A stretch of DNA of 47,981 nucleotides from JBBQSU01 sp038234815 (GCA_038234815.1 JBBQSU010000008.1:1-47981), one strand, 5' to 3'; numbered from the stretch's first letter, positions 17,212 to 26,827 are shown. A program made the numbers and translations. The notes: generated by a model from the letters alone, not told the origin.

Positions 17212-19371
17212 TCAACAGTGATCCGCTTCAGGGATCACATTAAGAACGTCCATTTCTCGGATGTCCTGGGAAGAACTGCCCACAAGGATGTCATACGCTC
17301 CAGGTTCGACGACGAACTGATGGGTATTCTCGTCCCAATACGCCATTCTCTCGGCAGGCAACTGGAAACGAACACGCCTGCTCTCGCCTGCCTTCAGGGA
17401 GCTGCGTGAGAAACCACGAAGCTCTTTGGCGGCACGAACGACATTGCTCTGCGCGGCATGAACGTAGAGTTGAACGACTTCATCGCCATCACGATCACCC
17501 ACGTTCTTCACGTCCACGCTGACAGTAACCAGTCCACTGACATCGATTTGCCTCGGCAATAAATCCAGATTCGAGTAAGCAAATCGCGTATAGGTCAAGC
17601 CATGGCCGAAGGCGTAGAGCGGATCGCCTTTCAGGTACATGTAGGTGAAGCCCTTGGAGACGTCGTATTCGCTTAGTGGGGGAACCTGCGCGTCCGATGC
17701 ATAGACAGTGTGTGGCAGTCGGCCCGCAGGGTTGACGTTACCAAACAGAACATCGGCGATGGCATTGCCACCTTGTTCTCCTGGCCACCACGCCTGCAAA
17801 AGGGCGGGAACATTTTCCTTGATCCACGGAGTGGTCAACGGTCCGGCGCTCATCAGTACCACGACAGTCTTCGGGTTCACCGCCATGACGGCTTCGACCA
17901 ACTGCTGCTGGTTGCCGGAGAGACCCAGGGATGTACGATCGAGGTCTTCCTGTTCGACGCCCTTCGACGTGCCGATGCACAGCACCACCACGTCGGCTGT
18001 GCGTGCGATGTCCAAAGCGGTCTCGAGCTCTGATGCGACATCCAAGGGCACCACCGGTTTCTTCCCCGGCGGGCGTCCCCCGTGTGCGGCACCGGGAGTG
18101 TATTTGACCAGTGTGCCCGGAATCACCCGATTGCGAATCCCTTGCACTGGCGTCACTGCATCTTCGATGACTAGGCCGCTGTAATAATTCGTGAGTATGC
18201 AGTCGGCCACCGGCCCGATTACTGCGATTCGTTTGAGCTTTGTCCTGTCCAGCGGAAGGAAGTCCCCTTTGTTCTGCAGCAGCACGATTGACTCCTGTGC
18301 CACCTTGAGTGATAGATCGCGGTGTTCCGGTGAATGAATCTCGCTTACGGGGATTCTGCTGTACGGATTCATCTCGTGCGGATCAAACTCGCCAAGTCGC
18401 ATGCGCACTTTCATGACGCGTGTAACCGCATCATTCAGCCGGGCTTCACTCAGTTTGCCCTGGCGAACCGCTTCGGGAATGTACTGCTGGTATTCCTTGT
18501 CGGAGAAATCGCAACCCGCCATCACGGATTTCGCCACGGCGTCGACATATGCCATTTCTTTGGCCGCGTGCCCGTCCACCATCGTCTGCACCCCGCCCAG
18601 GTCCGATACCACAAACCCCTCGTGCTTCCATTCGCTCTTGAGTAAATCCGTCAGCAGCCAGTGGTTGATGTTATTCGGTGTGCCGTTGATGGCGTTATAC
18701 GAAGCCATCAGCGACTGGGCCTTACCCTCCACCACCGCGTCGCGGAAATGGGGAAGCCAGTACTCGCGTAACCATCGCTCTGGAACAATCGCATTCAGCT
18801 TAAGGCGGTCGACCTCGACATTGTTCACGGCAAAATGCTTCAACGTCGAGGCAGTCTTCAGATATCTGGAGTCGTTTCCCTGCAGCCCCTGCACATACGC
18901 CACGGCCATCCGGCCGGTCAGGAACGGATCTTCACCGTAAGCCTCGTGATTGCGTCCCCAGTAAGGGTTCCGGCCAATGTTGATGACCGGCGCGCGGTAG
19001 ATCAGCCCCTTACGGGTACCCTTGAAATGAGGATCTTGATGCCAGCCGTTGTAGATTGCGCGGGCCTCGTCGGCTAGTGCGCCGGCGACCTCACGGATCA
19101 GCGGCGTATCCCAAGTGGCCGACATCGCAATGCAGGTTGGGAACAAAGTCGTCACCTGATTCCACTGAACGCCATTGAGACATTGATTCCATTTATCAGA
19201 AGGAAGAAGAAACCGCTCCAAGTCCGGCCCGGCGTGGTTCAGGGCGATCGCTTTCTCCTCCAGCGTCATGCGCGAAACTAAATCCGCTGCGCGCGCGTCA
19301 ATCGACGCATGGGTGTCCAGGTAAACAGGGCCAGCGTTTTGTTCACCAAGAGCGAGTGTACTCACGGCCAT
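17212..19371 (-). CDS. GH3-family beta-glycosidase
   Basis: 719 residues. GH3 features in order: APVINIGRNPYWGRNHEAYG (128-147), STLKHFAVNN (175-184) with the conserved Lys-His, and FVVSDLGGVQ with nucleophile Asp257 (SDL in place of the usual SDW). Then come the C-terminal sandwich (VVVLCIGTSKGVEQED) and a fibronectin III-like domain (VQLYVHAAQS, KELRGFSRSSLKAGESRRV). The architecture is that of beta-xylosidases/beta-glucosidases. GGGAG is 8 bases before the ATG; an in-frame stop lies two codons upstream, and the short N-terminus (MAVSTLALGEQNAG) is a poor signal peptide. It is first in the operon and carries element copy F in its promoter. Confidence 0.9.
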   Translation of the reverse strand: MAVSTLALGEQNAGPVYLDTHASIDARAADLVSRMTLEEKAIALNHAGPDLERFLLPSDKWNQCLNGVQWNQVTTLFPTCIAMSATWDTPLIREVAGALADEARAIYNGWHQDPHFKGTRKGLIYRAPVINIGRNPYWGRNHEAYGEDPFLTGRMAVAYVQGLQGNDSRYLKTASTLKHFAVNNVEVDRLKLNAIVPERWLREYWLPHFRDAVVEGKAQSLMASYNAINGTPNNINHWLLTDLLKSEWKHEGFVVSDLGGVQTMVDGHAAKEMAYVDAVAKSVMAGCDFSDKEYQQYIPEAVRQGKLSEARLNDAVTRVMKVRMRLGEFDPHEMNPYSRIPVSEIHSPEHRDLSLKVAQESIVLLQNKGDFLPLDRTKLKRIAVIGPVADCILTNYYSGLVIEDAVTPVQGIRNRVIPGTLVKYTPGAAHGGRPPGKKPVVPLDVASELETALDIARTADVVVLCIGTSKGVEQEDLDRTSLGLSGNQQQLVEAVMAVNPKTVVVLMSAGPLTTPWIKENVPALLQAWWPGEQGGNAIADVLFGNVNPAGRLPHTVYASDAQVPPLSEYDVSKGFTYMYLKGDPLYAFGHGLTYTRFAYSNLDLLPRQIDVSGLVTVSVDVKNVGDRDGDEVVQLYVHAAQSNVVRAAKELRGFSRSSLKAGESRRVRFQLPAERMAYWDENTHQFVVEPGAYDILVGSSSQDIREMDVLNVIPEADHC

Positions 19372-19437
19372 GATTCAGACTCCCACCGCCACAAGCGCAG
19401 TAGAGGATTTGATTGGAGCACCTAAATAGTAACTGGC

Positions 19438-19501
19438 AGTCTAATGTCACCAACCCGACGAAACAGGCGGTTTTGCGCCAAATGTTTCCTGATTGACGCC
19501 A
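19438..19501 (-). promoter_or_regulatory. Direct-repeat operator in the GH3/regulator intergenic region (copy F)
   Basis: TTGCGCCA (19473-19480) and TGACGCCA (19494-19501) are 21 bp apart, with TGTTTCC between. Toward GH3 on the minus strand TAGACT (19443-19438) starts 29 bases after the proximal half-site, as in copy G. On the other side it lies 108 bases before the regulator start, so it may also serve autoregulation. Confidence 0.6.
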
Positions 19502-19609
19502 ATCCACTTAAACACGATTTTGGGAGTGCAAATCCGATACAATCAATACAATGCACGTATCGGTTCCTCGTTTTGGGGCAGTCCTTTGCAGCTAGAAAAG
19601 AGTGCTAAA

Positions 19610-20821
19610 ATGACGCAAACCCCAGTCGCAGCAGTCTTGAATCTTGGCTCGTCCTATTCACGTCAGGTGTTACGCGGTGTCCGCCAGTATGCTCGCACCA
19701 AGGACTGGATGCTCTATCCGATTACCTATCAACCGGATTTAAAGAAGATCATTAAACAGCTCCAACCTGCCGGGATTATCACGTATGCGTTTGAAGATGG
19801 TGTTTGTGATGCGATGCGCAACATTGGTCGACCGGTGATAAACGTCAGTCGTGCTGATAAGGGTTTGCCGTTTCCTCGCGTGAATGTGGAGGAAGAGCGA
19901 ATCGGAGCGATGGCCGCCGAGCATCTGCTGGAATGTGGTTTGCGAAACTTTGGCTATTTTGGATCCTCTCGCTATGTTGCCGACTCGGGTCGGGAGAGTG
20001 GTTTCTTCCAGGCACTTGGAAAGCACGCGCTAACTGTTTCAACGCATCACGCCGAGCATTCGCATTTTAATCCCAGCGGTAAGATGTCCGCCTCTCTGGA
20101 GGAAATTCGCAAATGGATCCGGGACTTACCGAAACCTGCCGGTGTTTTTACAACCAATGACATTTGGGCACTGATGCTTTCAGATGTTTGCCGGCTGGAA
20201 GGCGTGCGTATTCCCGACGACATTGCGATTATCGGCGTAGACAACGATGAACTGCTCTGTGAGTTGGCGCAGCCGTCGCTGTCGAGTGTTGCGATTCCGG
20301 CGCAACAGGTCGGCTATCAGGCGGCGGCGTTGCTGGACAGCCTGATGGCCGGTGGCGAACCGCCGAACGAACCCACGCTATTACCCCCCCTGGGTGTAGT
20401 CGCCCGTCAGTCGTCGGATGTTGTGTCGGTCGACGACCCCGACCTCGCGGCGGCAGTTCGTTACATCCGCGAGCATGCCTGGGAGTCCTTGTCCGTCACA
20501 GACATCGTCGACAGCATCGCAATATCGAGACGGTCGCTGGAACGGAAGTTTCGCGCCGTGCTGGGACACAGCCCGACCGAGGAAATCCAGCGGCTGCGGT
20601 TGAGACGCGCCAAGTCGCTCCTGGAGGGCACCGATTTGAAAATGCCCGAAGTGGCCCGGAAGTCCGGCTTCTCCAACGCCAAGCAGCTTTCCACCGTATT
20701 TCATCAAACGATGGGCATCACTCCCACGGCCTACCGTCGCCAAGTTGACGTCGCCAGTAGAGAAGTGGTCGCCTCGCCGGAGCATTCGTCGCTGGACGGA
20801 CGCCCTCGCAAACGCGCCTGA
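19610..20821 (+). CDS. xylR: XylR-type transcriptional regulator (LacI-like sensor plus AraC domain)
   Basis: 403 residues from the ATG at 19610; the frame is open back to a TTG at 19493, but that would overlap the operator. Residues about 5-265 form a periplasmic-binding-protein-like sugar sensor (VAAVLNLGSSYSRQVLRGV, FTTNDIWALMLSD, IAIIGVDNDELLCELAQPSL). Residues about 283-390 are an AraC-type double helix-turn-helix (LSVTDIVDSIAISRRSLERK, then GFSNAKQLSTVFHQTMGITP, then TAYRRQ). This is the XylR domain order, in which sugar binding controls activation. It is divergent from the GH3 operon and is followed by the giant GH16 gene, with direct-repeat elements on both sides, making it the best candidate to bind them. 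The effector sugar is unknown. Confidence 0.9.
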   Translation: MTQTPVAAVLNLGSSYSRQVLRGVRQYARTKDWMLYPITYQPDLKKIIKQLQPAGIITYAFEDGVCDAMRNIGRPVINVSRADKGLPFPRVNVEEERIGAMAAEHLLECGLRNFGYFGSSRYVADSGRESGFFQALGKHALTVSTHHAEHSHFNPSGKMSASLEEIRKWIRDLPKPAGVFTTNDIWALMLSDVCRLEGVRIPDDIAIIGVDNDELLCELAQPSLSSVAIPAQQVGYQAAALLDSLMAGGEPPNEPTLLPPLGVVARQSSDVVSVDDPDLAAAVRYIREHAWESLSVTDIVDSIAISRRSLERKFRAVLGHSPTEEIQRLRLRRAKSLLEGTDLKMPEVARKSGFSNAKQLSTVFHQTMGITPTAYRRQVDVASREVVASPEHSSLDGRPRKRA

Positions 20822-20871
20822 TCAACTCATGCACCCGAACACATTTGGCAGCATTTCACGGCTCGCCGGCC

Positions 20872-20935
20872 TGACGCAACTTCGGAAGGCATTGGCGCAA
20901 GATCGCCTTTCCGAAAACAGACGCGCGAGTATCCT
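20872..20935 (+). promoter_or_regulatory. Direct-repeat operator and promoter of the dockerin GH16 operon (copy D)
   Basis: On the plus strand TGACGCAA (20872-20879) and TGGCGCAA (20893-20900) are 21 bp apart around TTCGGAAGG, i.e. the same element in opposite orientation, matching the plus-strand gene. TATCCT (20930-20935) starts 29 bases after the proximal half-site. The spacer also carries GCCTTTCCGAA (20905-20915), an inverted copy of the core at 20881-20890. Confidence 0.65.
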
Positions 20936-21018
20936 ATCGCCTACGGATAGTGTTTCCTCATGAGTGAGAAAACGCTGCCCGCAACATTGCTTGATTCTCA
21001 CCCAGACGGAGAAGGTGT

Positions 21019-24000
21019 ATGAAATCGAAGTCCCGCCGAGCGTTTGTTGAGACATTAGAGTCACGGACACTTCTCACTGCCTACCACCTTACATTTAAGG
21101 ACGAATTTACCACCTTCGACGCCTCACACTGGCAGACCAGCGACTTCTGGGGCATGCGCAACAACGGCGGGGACTACCAAGCCCAGTGGTTCTCCGACAC
21201 CGCCAACAACGGCTATAACCCGTTCACCACCAACAATGGAATCTTAAGCATTACCGCCCAACCCACCCCCTCGGGCATCAACAGCCAAGGGCTCCCCTAC
21301 GTTTCAGGTCAGCTCACCACGGCGCATAAATTCACGCAGCGTTACGGCTATTACGAACTGCGCGCCAAAACCCCTCCGGGCAAGGGCCTGTGGTCCCGTT
21401 TTTGGATGCTCGGCGACGACGGCAACTGGCCTTCCGGTGGGGAATACGACGCGTTCGAAATTTTGGGCAAAGAGACCAATCAGGTCCACCAGACCACCCA
21501 CTACGCCGACGCCAACGGCAACCACGCGGCCCAAGGTTACACCTACACCGTCATTACCCCCACCGACGGATTCCACACCTACGGCCTGCTCTGGGAATCC
21601 ACCGGCGTGACCTGGTACGTCGACGGCGTCGCCACCACGACCCAGGTCAACCGCGTCACTTCGCCGATGTACGTCCTGATCGACCTCGCTGTCGGCAACG
21701 ATCCCAACAACCTGTGGCCCGGCAGCCCAGACGCCTCGACGTCTTTTCCGGCGAGCCTGCAGGTGGACTACTTCCGCGTTTACTCCGCCGATACGTCCCT
21801 GCCCAGCGTCACCCCCGAAGTCGGCATCACCTATCCGACCGCCCTGCCAGGCAATAACACCGTCGTGCAGACTTCCACCGTCGCCCAGCTGCCCACCGGC
21901 TGGGCTGCTGGTGACCTGGGCACGCCCGACCTCAAAGGCAGCGCCACCTGGAACTCCACCGCCGGCGAGTGGATGCTCAAAGGCGCCGGCTATGGCATCG
22001 GCGGCTATAGCGATCAAGGTCACTTCGCTGGCCGGTCTCTGAATGGGGACGGGACGATCACCGCGACAGTGTCGAGCGTCACCGCCATCAACAGTAACAA
22101 CGTCAAAACCGGCGTGATGATGCGCGATTCCACCGCCGCCAATGCCCGCGAGATCACCCTGCTTCACGTCACCTCGGTTAATCCCTCCCCCGTCGCGTAC
22201 AGCCTCGTTCTCCAGACCCGCACCGCCACCGCTGGAAACACCACCACCTTGGCCACGGTCACTGGAGTCCCCAAGTCAGCAACCCTTCGCCTGTCACGCA
22301 TCGGAAACGTCTTTACCGCCAGCTACTCAACCGACAGCGGCGCCACATGGACCACCGTCGGCACGCCTCAGACCATCGCCATGGCCACCACCGCCCTGGC
22401 CGGACTCGCCATCTGCGGAAACCAGAACAACTACTTCAGACTTTCCCGGGCGACGTTCAATAACGTCACGGTGACCGTCCCCAACACGCCCATCGTCACC
22501 GTCAATTCGGCCGCCACAAGCGTCGTCACCGGACAAACCGTCCAGTTCACCGCGTCCGTGACCGATCAGGCCGGCCTCCCGATCGATACGACCGGGACGC
22601 CCATCGTCTGGTCCGTCCTCGAAGGCGGCGGGACCATCTCGAGCACCGGCCTTTACGCCGCGCCGGCAATGCTCGGTACGGCGGCGGCGGCGCTGGTCCA
22701 GGCGACGTTCGGCCAGTACGTCGGCAACAAGAGCATCACCATCACCCTCCCGAGCCCGTGGACCGCGAACAACATCACGACCACCACACCCGGTGACGCC
22801 GGCGTCACCGGGAATAACTGGACGGTGACCGGCGCGGGCACGGGCATCGCGCTCAACAGCTCGTGGCCCGACAACATCGACTCCTTCCGCTTCATCAACC
22901 GCCCGATGGGCGGCGACGGCACGCTCATCGTCCGTGTCGACTCTAGCTCCGGCACTCAGGCGGGCATCGTCATCCGTGACGGCACGGGTGCCGGCGACCG
23001 TTACGCCGGACTGTGGCGCACCGCAGACTCTATCTGCTGGGGCACGCGTGAGGCCGCCACCGGCGGAGCCTGGCTTCAAGCGATCCGGAGCAACTTCACC
23101 ACCCTCCCGGTCTGGCTCCGCATCGTCCGGGCCGCCAGCACCTTCACGGCGTCCTACTCCACCGACGGAACCAGTTGGACCACGATCGGCTCACGGACAT
23201 TTGCGATGAACGCCTTCGCCCGCGGCGGTCTCGCCGTCGCCAGTGGCAGCAATGCCACGACCTCGACCGCGACATTCTCAAACTTCAGCCTGACCGACAC
23301 CTCCCCCACCGTCGCCACACCGGCCGGCGCGACGCCGACCCCCGCCGCCGGGACGACCGTAACGTTGGCGGTTCTCGGTGCCGACGATGGCGGTGAGGCA
23401 AGTCTGACGTACACCTGGTCGCTCGCGGGCACGCCCCCGGCGAGCGTCTCGTTTAGCGCCAATGGTACGAACGCCGCAAAAAGCACCACCGCTATCTTCG
23501 TTCAATCCGGAACGTACAGCTTCCTGGTCACGATCACCGACGCGCAGGGCCTTTCCACGACCAGCACCGTCGATGTCGTAGTGAACCAGACGTTGAGCGC
23601 GATCGCGGTCTCCCCGACGACGGCGACCCTTCCAACTACAACGACGACGCAATTCTCTGCCGTCGCGCGGGACCAGTTCGGCCTGCTGATGGCGACGCAG
23701 CCGACGTTCACCTGGTCGAAGCCGACCGGTGGCGGGTCGATCAGCACGACCGGCCTCTACACCGCACCGGCGACCGCAGGAAGCGCGACGGTAGTCGCGT
23801 CGGTCGGTGCCGTCGTCAGTCCGACGGCGTCTATCACGATCATTATTCAGTCCCCCACGATCACCACGCCCGCATCGGCGTCCCCGACCCCCGTGACGGC
23901 AAGGACGACCACGTTGTCCATTTCGGCCGCGGACTACGACGGCACGACGGCAAGCCTGATCTACACGTGGTCCTTGCTCGGCACTCCGCCGGCGGGCGTG

Positions 24001-26055
24001 ACGTTCAGCGAGAACGGGACGAACGCCGCGCGGACCACCACTGCGACCTTCTCCAAGGCCGGGGGCTACAGCTTCCTGGTGACGGTCAAGAATACCATCA
24101 ACGTGACGGTCACGAGCACCGTCAACGTGATCGTCAGTCAGACCGGAGCGATCACCATCACCTCGTCGGCCGCCAGCGTGCTTACCGGGCGGTCCGTCAA
24201 GTTCAGTGCGAGCATGGCCGACCAGTTCGGTGATCCGATCGAAACCGGCTCGACGCCTTTCACCTGGGCAGTGTCCAGTGGATCGGGCGGCATCGCAGCC
24301 GACGGAACATATACCGCGGCCTCGCTGGTCGGCACGGGCACCGCCACCGTCCGAGCGACTTTCGGTTCAATCTCCCAGACCAAAGCCGTTACCGTTACCC
24401 TCCCCAGCCCGTGGACAGCAACCAATATCGGCACGACGCCCGCAGGTGATTCCGGATCCGTCTATGGAAACTGGACCGTCGTTGGTGGTGGCAGCAACGT
24501 CTCGACTTCCAACAAAACAGACTCGTTTCGCTTCATCAATCAAGTGCTAAGCGCCGACGGAACCGGAACCGTCATCGCCAGAGTCACCAGTCGCGGCACG
24601 ACTACCCAGGCGGGGATCATGATCCGGGAATCGACGGCACCGAACGCTCGTTACGCGGGCCTCTGGCGCACCTCCAGTGGACTGCAATTTGCAACACGCG
24701 AAACAAGCAACGGCAACGCCGGCCTCCGCGTCACGTCAACCTTCACGACCGTGCCCGAGTGGCTTAAGCTGGACCGCGTAGGCACCATCGTCACCGCGTA
24801 TTATTCGACCGATGGGGCGTTGTGGACGCTCATCGGCACGGCGACCACGAGCAAACGCAGCTTCACAATGGCCACCAGCGCCGTCGCGGGACTGGTGGTG
24901 GCAAACGCCTCCAGCACGACCACTTCAACTGCAACTTTCACTAACGTAGCAGTCAGAAATGCCGCCCCTACCGTCGCTGCGGCCGCAGCCGCCAGCCCCT
25001 CGACCGTCACCGGCAAGACGACCACGCTAAGCGTTTTGGGTTCCGATGACGATGGCGCCGCTAACCTGCGTTACACGTGGTCGCTTGTTTCGGCTCCCGC
25101 GTCGGCGCCGGCCCCGACGTTCTCCGACAACGCCACCGACTCGGCCAGGCAGACTATCGCGACATTCTATCGGGCAGGCGCCTATCAACTTCGCGTCACG
25201 ATCAGCGACGACGCCAACGCCACCGTTATCAGCAACGTCAATGTGACGGTCAGCCAGACATTGACCGGCATTGTCGTCTCACCAAGCAGCACGCAGGTCG
25301 ACCTGGGGAGGACACGCCCGTTTACCGCCACCGGGATCGATCAGTTCGGCGTCAATATGGTGACCCCCCCGGCGTTCACCTGGGCCGTCGCCAGCGGTCC
25401 GGGGTCGATCAGTTCGGCAGGCCTATACAGCGCGCCCACAACCCCCGGCGTCGCGACGATCACGGCTTCAAGCGCCGGCGTCACCAGTGCTTCCGCGACG
25501 ATCTGGACCCTCGATCTGAGCCAGCCGACCCTTACAAGCGCTGTCAGTTCCAAGGTCCATGGCACGACCGGAACGTTCAATCTCAACCTCGCGATCGGCG
25601 GAGTAAGCAAGACCATCGAGCCAAGAATCTATGGTGCGAACAAGATCATCTTCAATTTCAGCGAACCGATTCAGGCGGTCGACGGCACGCTCAGTGCCAA
25701 TGAGTTCACGATCACCAACGCCACCTTCGCCAGCGCGACAATCAGCGGAAATCAGTTGACGCTGAATCTGACCAGCGTCTTCAACCAGAAGTACTGCAGC
25801 ATCGCCTTGGCCGGGATGAGCGATTTGTCCGGCAACATACTGAGCGGACCGGCGAATCTAACGGTCGGAAACCTGTTTTGTGACGTGAACCAGAATGGCG
25901 GCGTCGACATGTCCGACCTTACCGCCGTGAAAACCAGCTTGCTTCTGAACGTTTCGCTCTACAACTACCTCTTTGACGTCAACGCGAGCGGCGGGACGAT
26001 CAGCGTCATTGACCAGCAGTACGTCACCAACAATCAGCTCAAGCTGCTAAGTTAA
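21019..26055 (+). CDS. Giant modular exported GH16 enzyme with C-terminal dockerin-like domain
   Basis: 1678 residues; GGAGAAGG precedes the ATG. The N-terminus (KSRRAFVETLESRTLLTA) is the planctomycete LESRxLL sorting motif. Residues ~22-258 are GH16: FWGMRNNGGDYQAQWF, GYYELRAKTPPGKGLWSRFW and EYDAFE (Glu142, Asp144, Glu147), the ExDxxE type of laminarinases, agarases and carrageenases. Then follow concanavalin-like modules (~291-487, 580-759, 1131-1314), PKD-like domains (~764, 947, 1316) and Ig-like domains with SSTGLYAAP-type motifs. Residues ~1618-1678 form a dockerin-like pair of loops (DVNQNGGVDMSD and DVNASGGTISVID; the second has one extra residue). It is 40 bases upstream of a PEP-CTERM gene. 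The likely role is extracellular beta-glycan hydrolysis; substrate unknown. Confidence 0.9.
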   Translation: MKSKSRRAFVETLESRTLLTAYHLTFKDEFTTFDASHWQTSDFWGMRNNGGDYQAQWFSDTANNGYNPFTTNNGILSITAQPTPSGINSQGLPYVSGQLTTAHKFTQRYGYYELRAKTPPGKGLWSRFWMLGDDGNWPSGGEYDAFEILGKETNQVHQTTHYADANGNHAAQGYTYTVITPTDGFHTYGLLWESTGVTWYVDGVATTTQVNRVTSPMYVLIDLAVGNDPNNLWPGSPDASTSFPASLQVDYFRVYSADTSLPSVTPEVGITYPTALPGNNTVVQTSTVAQLPTGWAAGDLGTPDLKGSATWNSTAGEWMLKGAGYGIGGYSDQGHFAGRSLNGDGTITATVSSVTAINSNNVKTGVMMRDSTAANAREITLLHVTSVNPSPVAYSLVLQTRTATAGNTTTLATVTGVPKSATLRLSRIGNVFTASYSTDSGATWTTVGTPQTIAMATTALAGLAICGNQNNYFRLSRATFNNVTVTVPNTPIVTVNSAATSVVTGQTVQFTASVTDQAGLPIDTTGTPIVWSVLEGGGTISSTGLYAAPAMLGTAAAALVQATFGQYVGNKSITITLPSPWTANNITTTTPGDAGVTGNNWTVTGAGTGIALNSSWPDNIDSFRFINRPMGGDGTLIVRVDSSSGTQAGIVIRDGTGAGDRYAGLWRTADSICWGTREAATGGAWLQAIRSNFTTLPVWLRIVRAASTFTASYSTDGTSWTTIGSRTFAMNAFARGGLAVASGSNATTSTATFSNFSLTDTSPTVATPAGATPTPAAGTTVTLAVLGADDGGEASLTYTWSLAGTPPASVSFSANGTNAAKSTTAIFVQSGTYSFLVTITDAQGLSTTSTVDVVVNQTLSAIAVSPTTATLPTTTTTQFSAVARDQFGLLMATQPTFTWSKPTGGGSISTTGLYTAPATAGSATVVASVGAVVSPTASITIIIQSPTITTPASASPTPVTARTTTLSISAADYDGTTASLIYTWSLLGTPPAGVTFSENGTNAARTTTATFSKAGGYSFLVTVKNTINVTVTSTVNVIVSQTGAITITSSAASVLTGRSVKFSASMADQFGDPIETGSTPFTWAVSSGSGGIAADGTYTAASLVGTGTATVRATFGSISQTKAVTVTLPSPWTATNIGTTPAGDSGSVYGNWTVVGGGSNVSTSNKTDSFRFINQVLSADGTGTVIARVTSRGTTTQAGIMIRESTAPNARYAGLWRTSSGLQFATRETSNGNAGLRVTSTFTTVPEWLKLDRVGTIVTAYYSTDGALWTLIGTATTSKRSFTMATSAVAGLVVANASSTTTSTATFTNVAVRNAAPTVAAAAAASPSTVTGKTTTLSVLGSDDDGAANLRYTWSLVSAPASAPAPTFSDNATDSARQTIATFYRAGAYQLRVTISDDANATVISNVNVTVSQTLTGIVVSPSSTQVDLGRTRPFTATGIDQFGVNMVTPPAFTWAVASGPGSISSAGLYSAPTTPGVATITASSAGVTSASATIWTLDLSQPTLTSAVSSKVHGTTGTFNLNLAIGGVSKTIEPRIYGANKIIFNFSEPIQAVDGTLSANEFTITNATFASATISGNQLTLNLTSVFNQKYCSIALAGMSDLSGNILSGPANLTVGNLFCDVNQNGGVDMSDLTAVKTSLLLNVSLYNYLFDVNASGGTISVIDQQYVTNNQLKLLS

Positions 26056-26095
26056 TCATATTCCCCTTCGACGACTGCCAACACCGGGAGCTTCT

Positions 26096-26770
26096 ATGCG
26101 GAATCACACACTCTTTGAAAGTCAAATGACATCCCCGCGCACCTGGCCATCCAACATCGCACTGTCGATGTGCCTGGCGACCTTCTCTGCCACGCCCGCG
26201 ATTGCAGCCATGCAAATGTCGCTCATGGCCCCCGACGGGTCGACGTCGCTCACCATCACACGGGACTCACTCCCGATTACACTCGACCTATATTTCAATT
26301 CCGACGGAAATCGAGTCGGCGCGCTGGAATATTATCTCGAAACCACCCCCGGAGTGTCTGTCACCTACGCCGCGTACCCGACCGTCTCGCAAACTGGCGG
26401 CAGTCCCTTCATTCAATCCGAGCTCGCTTATGCCCCGCCAGCGGGAACCACGCTCACCAGCGACGCCACGAGCGGATGGATCAGGAACTATTCCCCCGAA
26501 AACGGCGCCGCAGTTGACTACGACCCCTTCAATGCGCCTCTGGCGCAATACACTTTTGACGTGTCCCAGCTCCAGCCCGGCCAAAGCATCGACTTTCGAC
26601 CAGTATTTCTGGACATGCTGAACGCCAGCGACTTTTTCGAGACGCCGATCGATCCGCCTGGCGTTTTCACACTAAACGTGACGGGCATTCCAGAGCCACT
26701 CTCGATCGCGTCCCTGTCGGGCGCCTGCTTGGTGTTCGGCCTGCGTCGGCGCCGGTCCACCGAGCGATAG
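26096..26770 (+). CDS. PEP-CTERM surface protein with possible cohesin-like ectodomain
   Basis: 224 residues; GGGAG lies 5 bases before the ATG. A signal peptide (SNIALSMCLATFSATPAIAA) is followed by about 160 residues of beta-strands and then a PEP-CTERM tail: GIPEPLSIASLSGACLVFGL and RRRR. Such tails are processed by exosortase and target proteins to the surface or matrix. The ectodomain layout (ITLDLYFNSDGNRVGALEYY, an internal variable part, LAQYTFDVSQLQPGQSIDF) resembles the strand order of cohesin modules. Because the preceding co-transcribed gene ends in a dockerin-like domain, a cohesin-dockerin pair is a tempting but unproven reading. Confidence 0.7.
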   Translation: MRNHTLFESQMTSPRTWPSNIALSMCLATFSATPAIAAMQMSLMAPDGSTSLTITRDSLPITLDLYFNSDGNRVGALEYYLETTPGVSVTYAAYPTVSQTGGSPFIQSELAYAPPAGTTLTSDATSGWIRNYSPENGAAVDYDPFNAPLAQYTFDVSQLQPGQSIDFRPVFLDMLNASDFFETPIDPPGVFTLNVTGIPEPLSIASLSGACLVFGLRRRRSTER

Positions 26771-26827
26771 GCTGCGTAACCTAAAACAAGTTCCGTCGAA
26801 ATGCACCGGAGCCGGGCGTTCTTGAAG

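Noticed and set aside
16309..17409. 366-codon plus-strand ORF opposite the epimerase gene
   Set aside because: It is the shadow of a clearly recognisable minus-strand epimerase and has no domain of its own.
21304..23079. Long antisense ORFs within the giant GH16 gene
   Set aside because: Gly/Asp/Val/Arg-rich shadow frames produced by GC-biased third positions of the sense gene.
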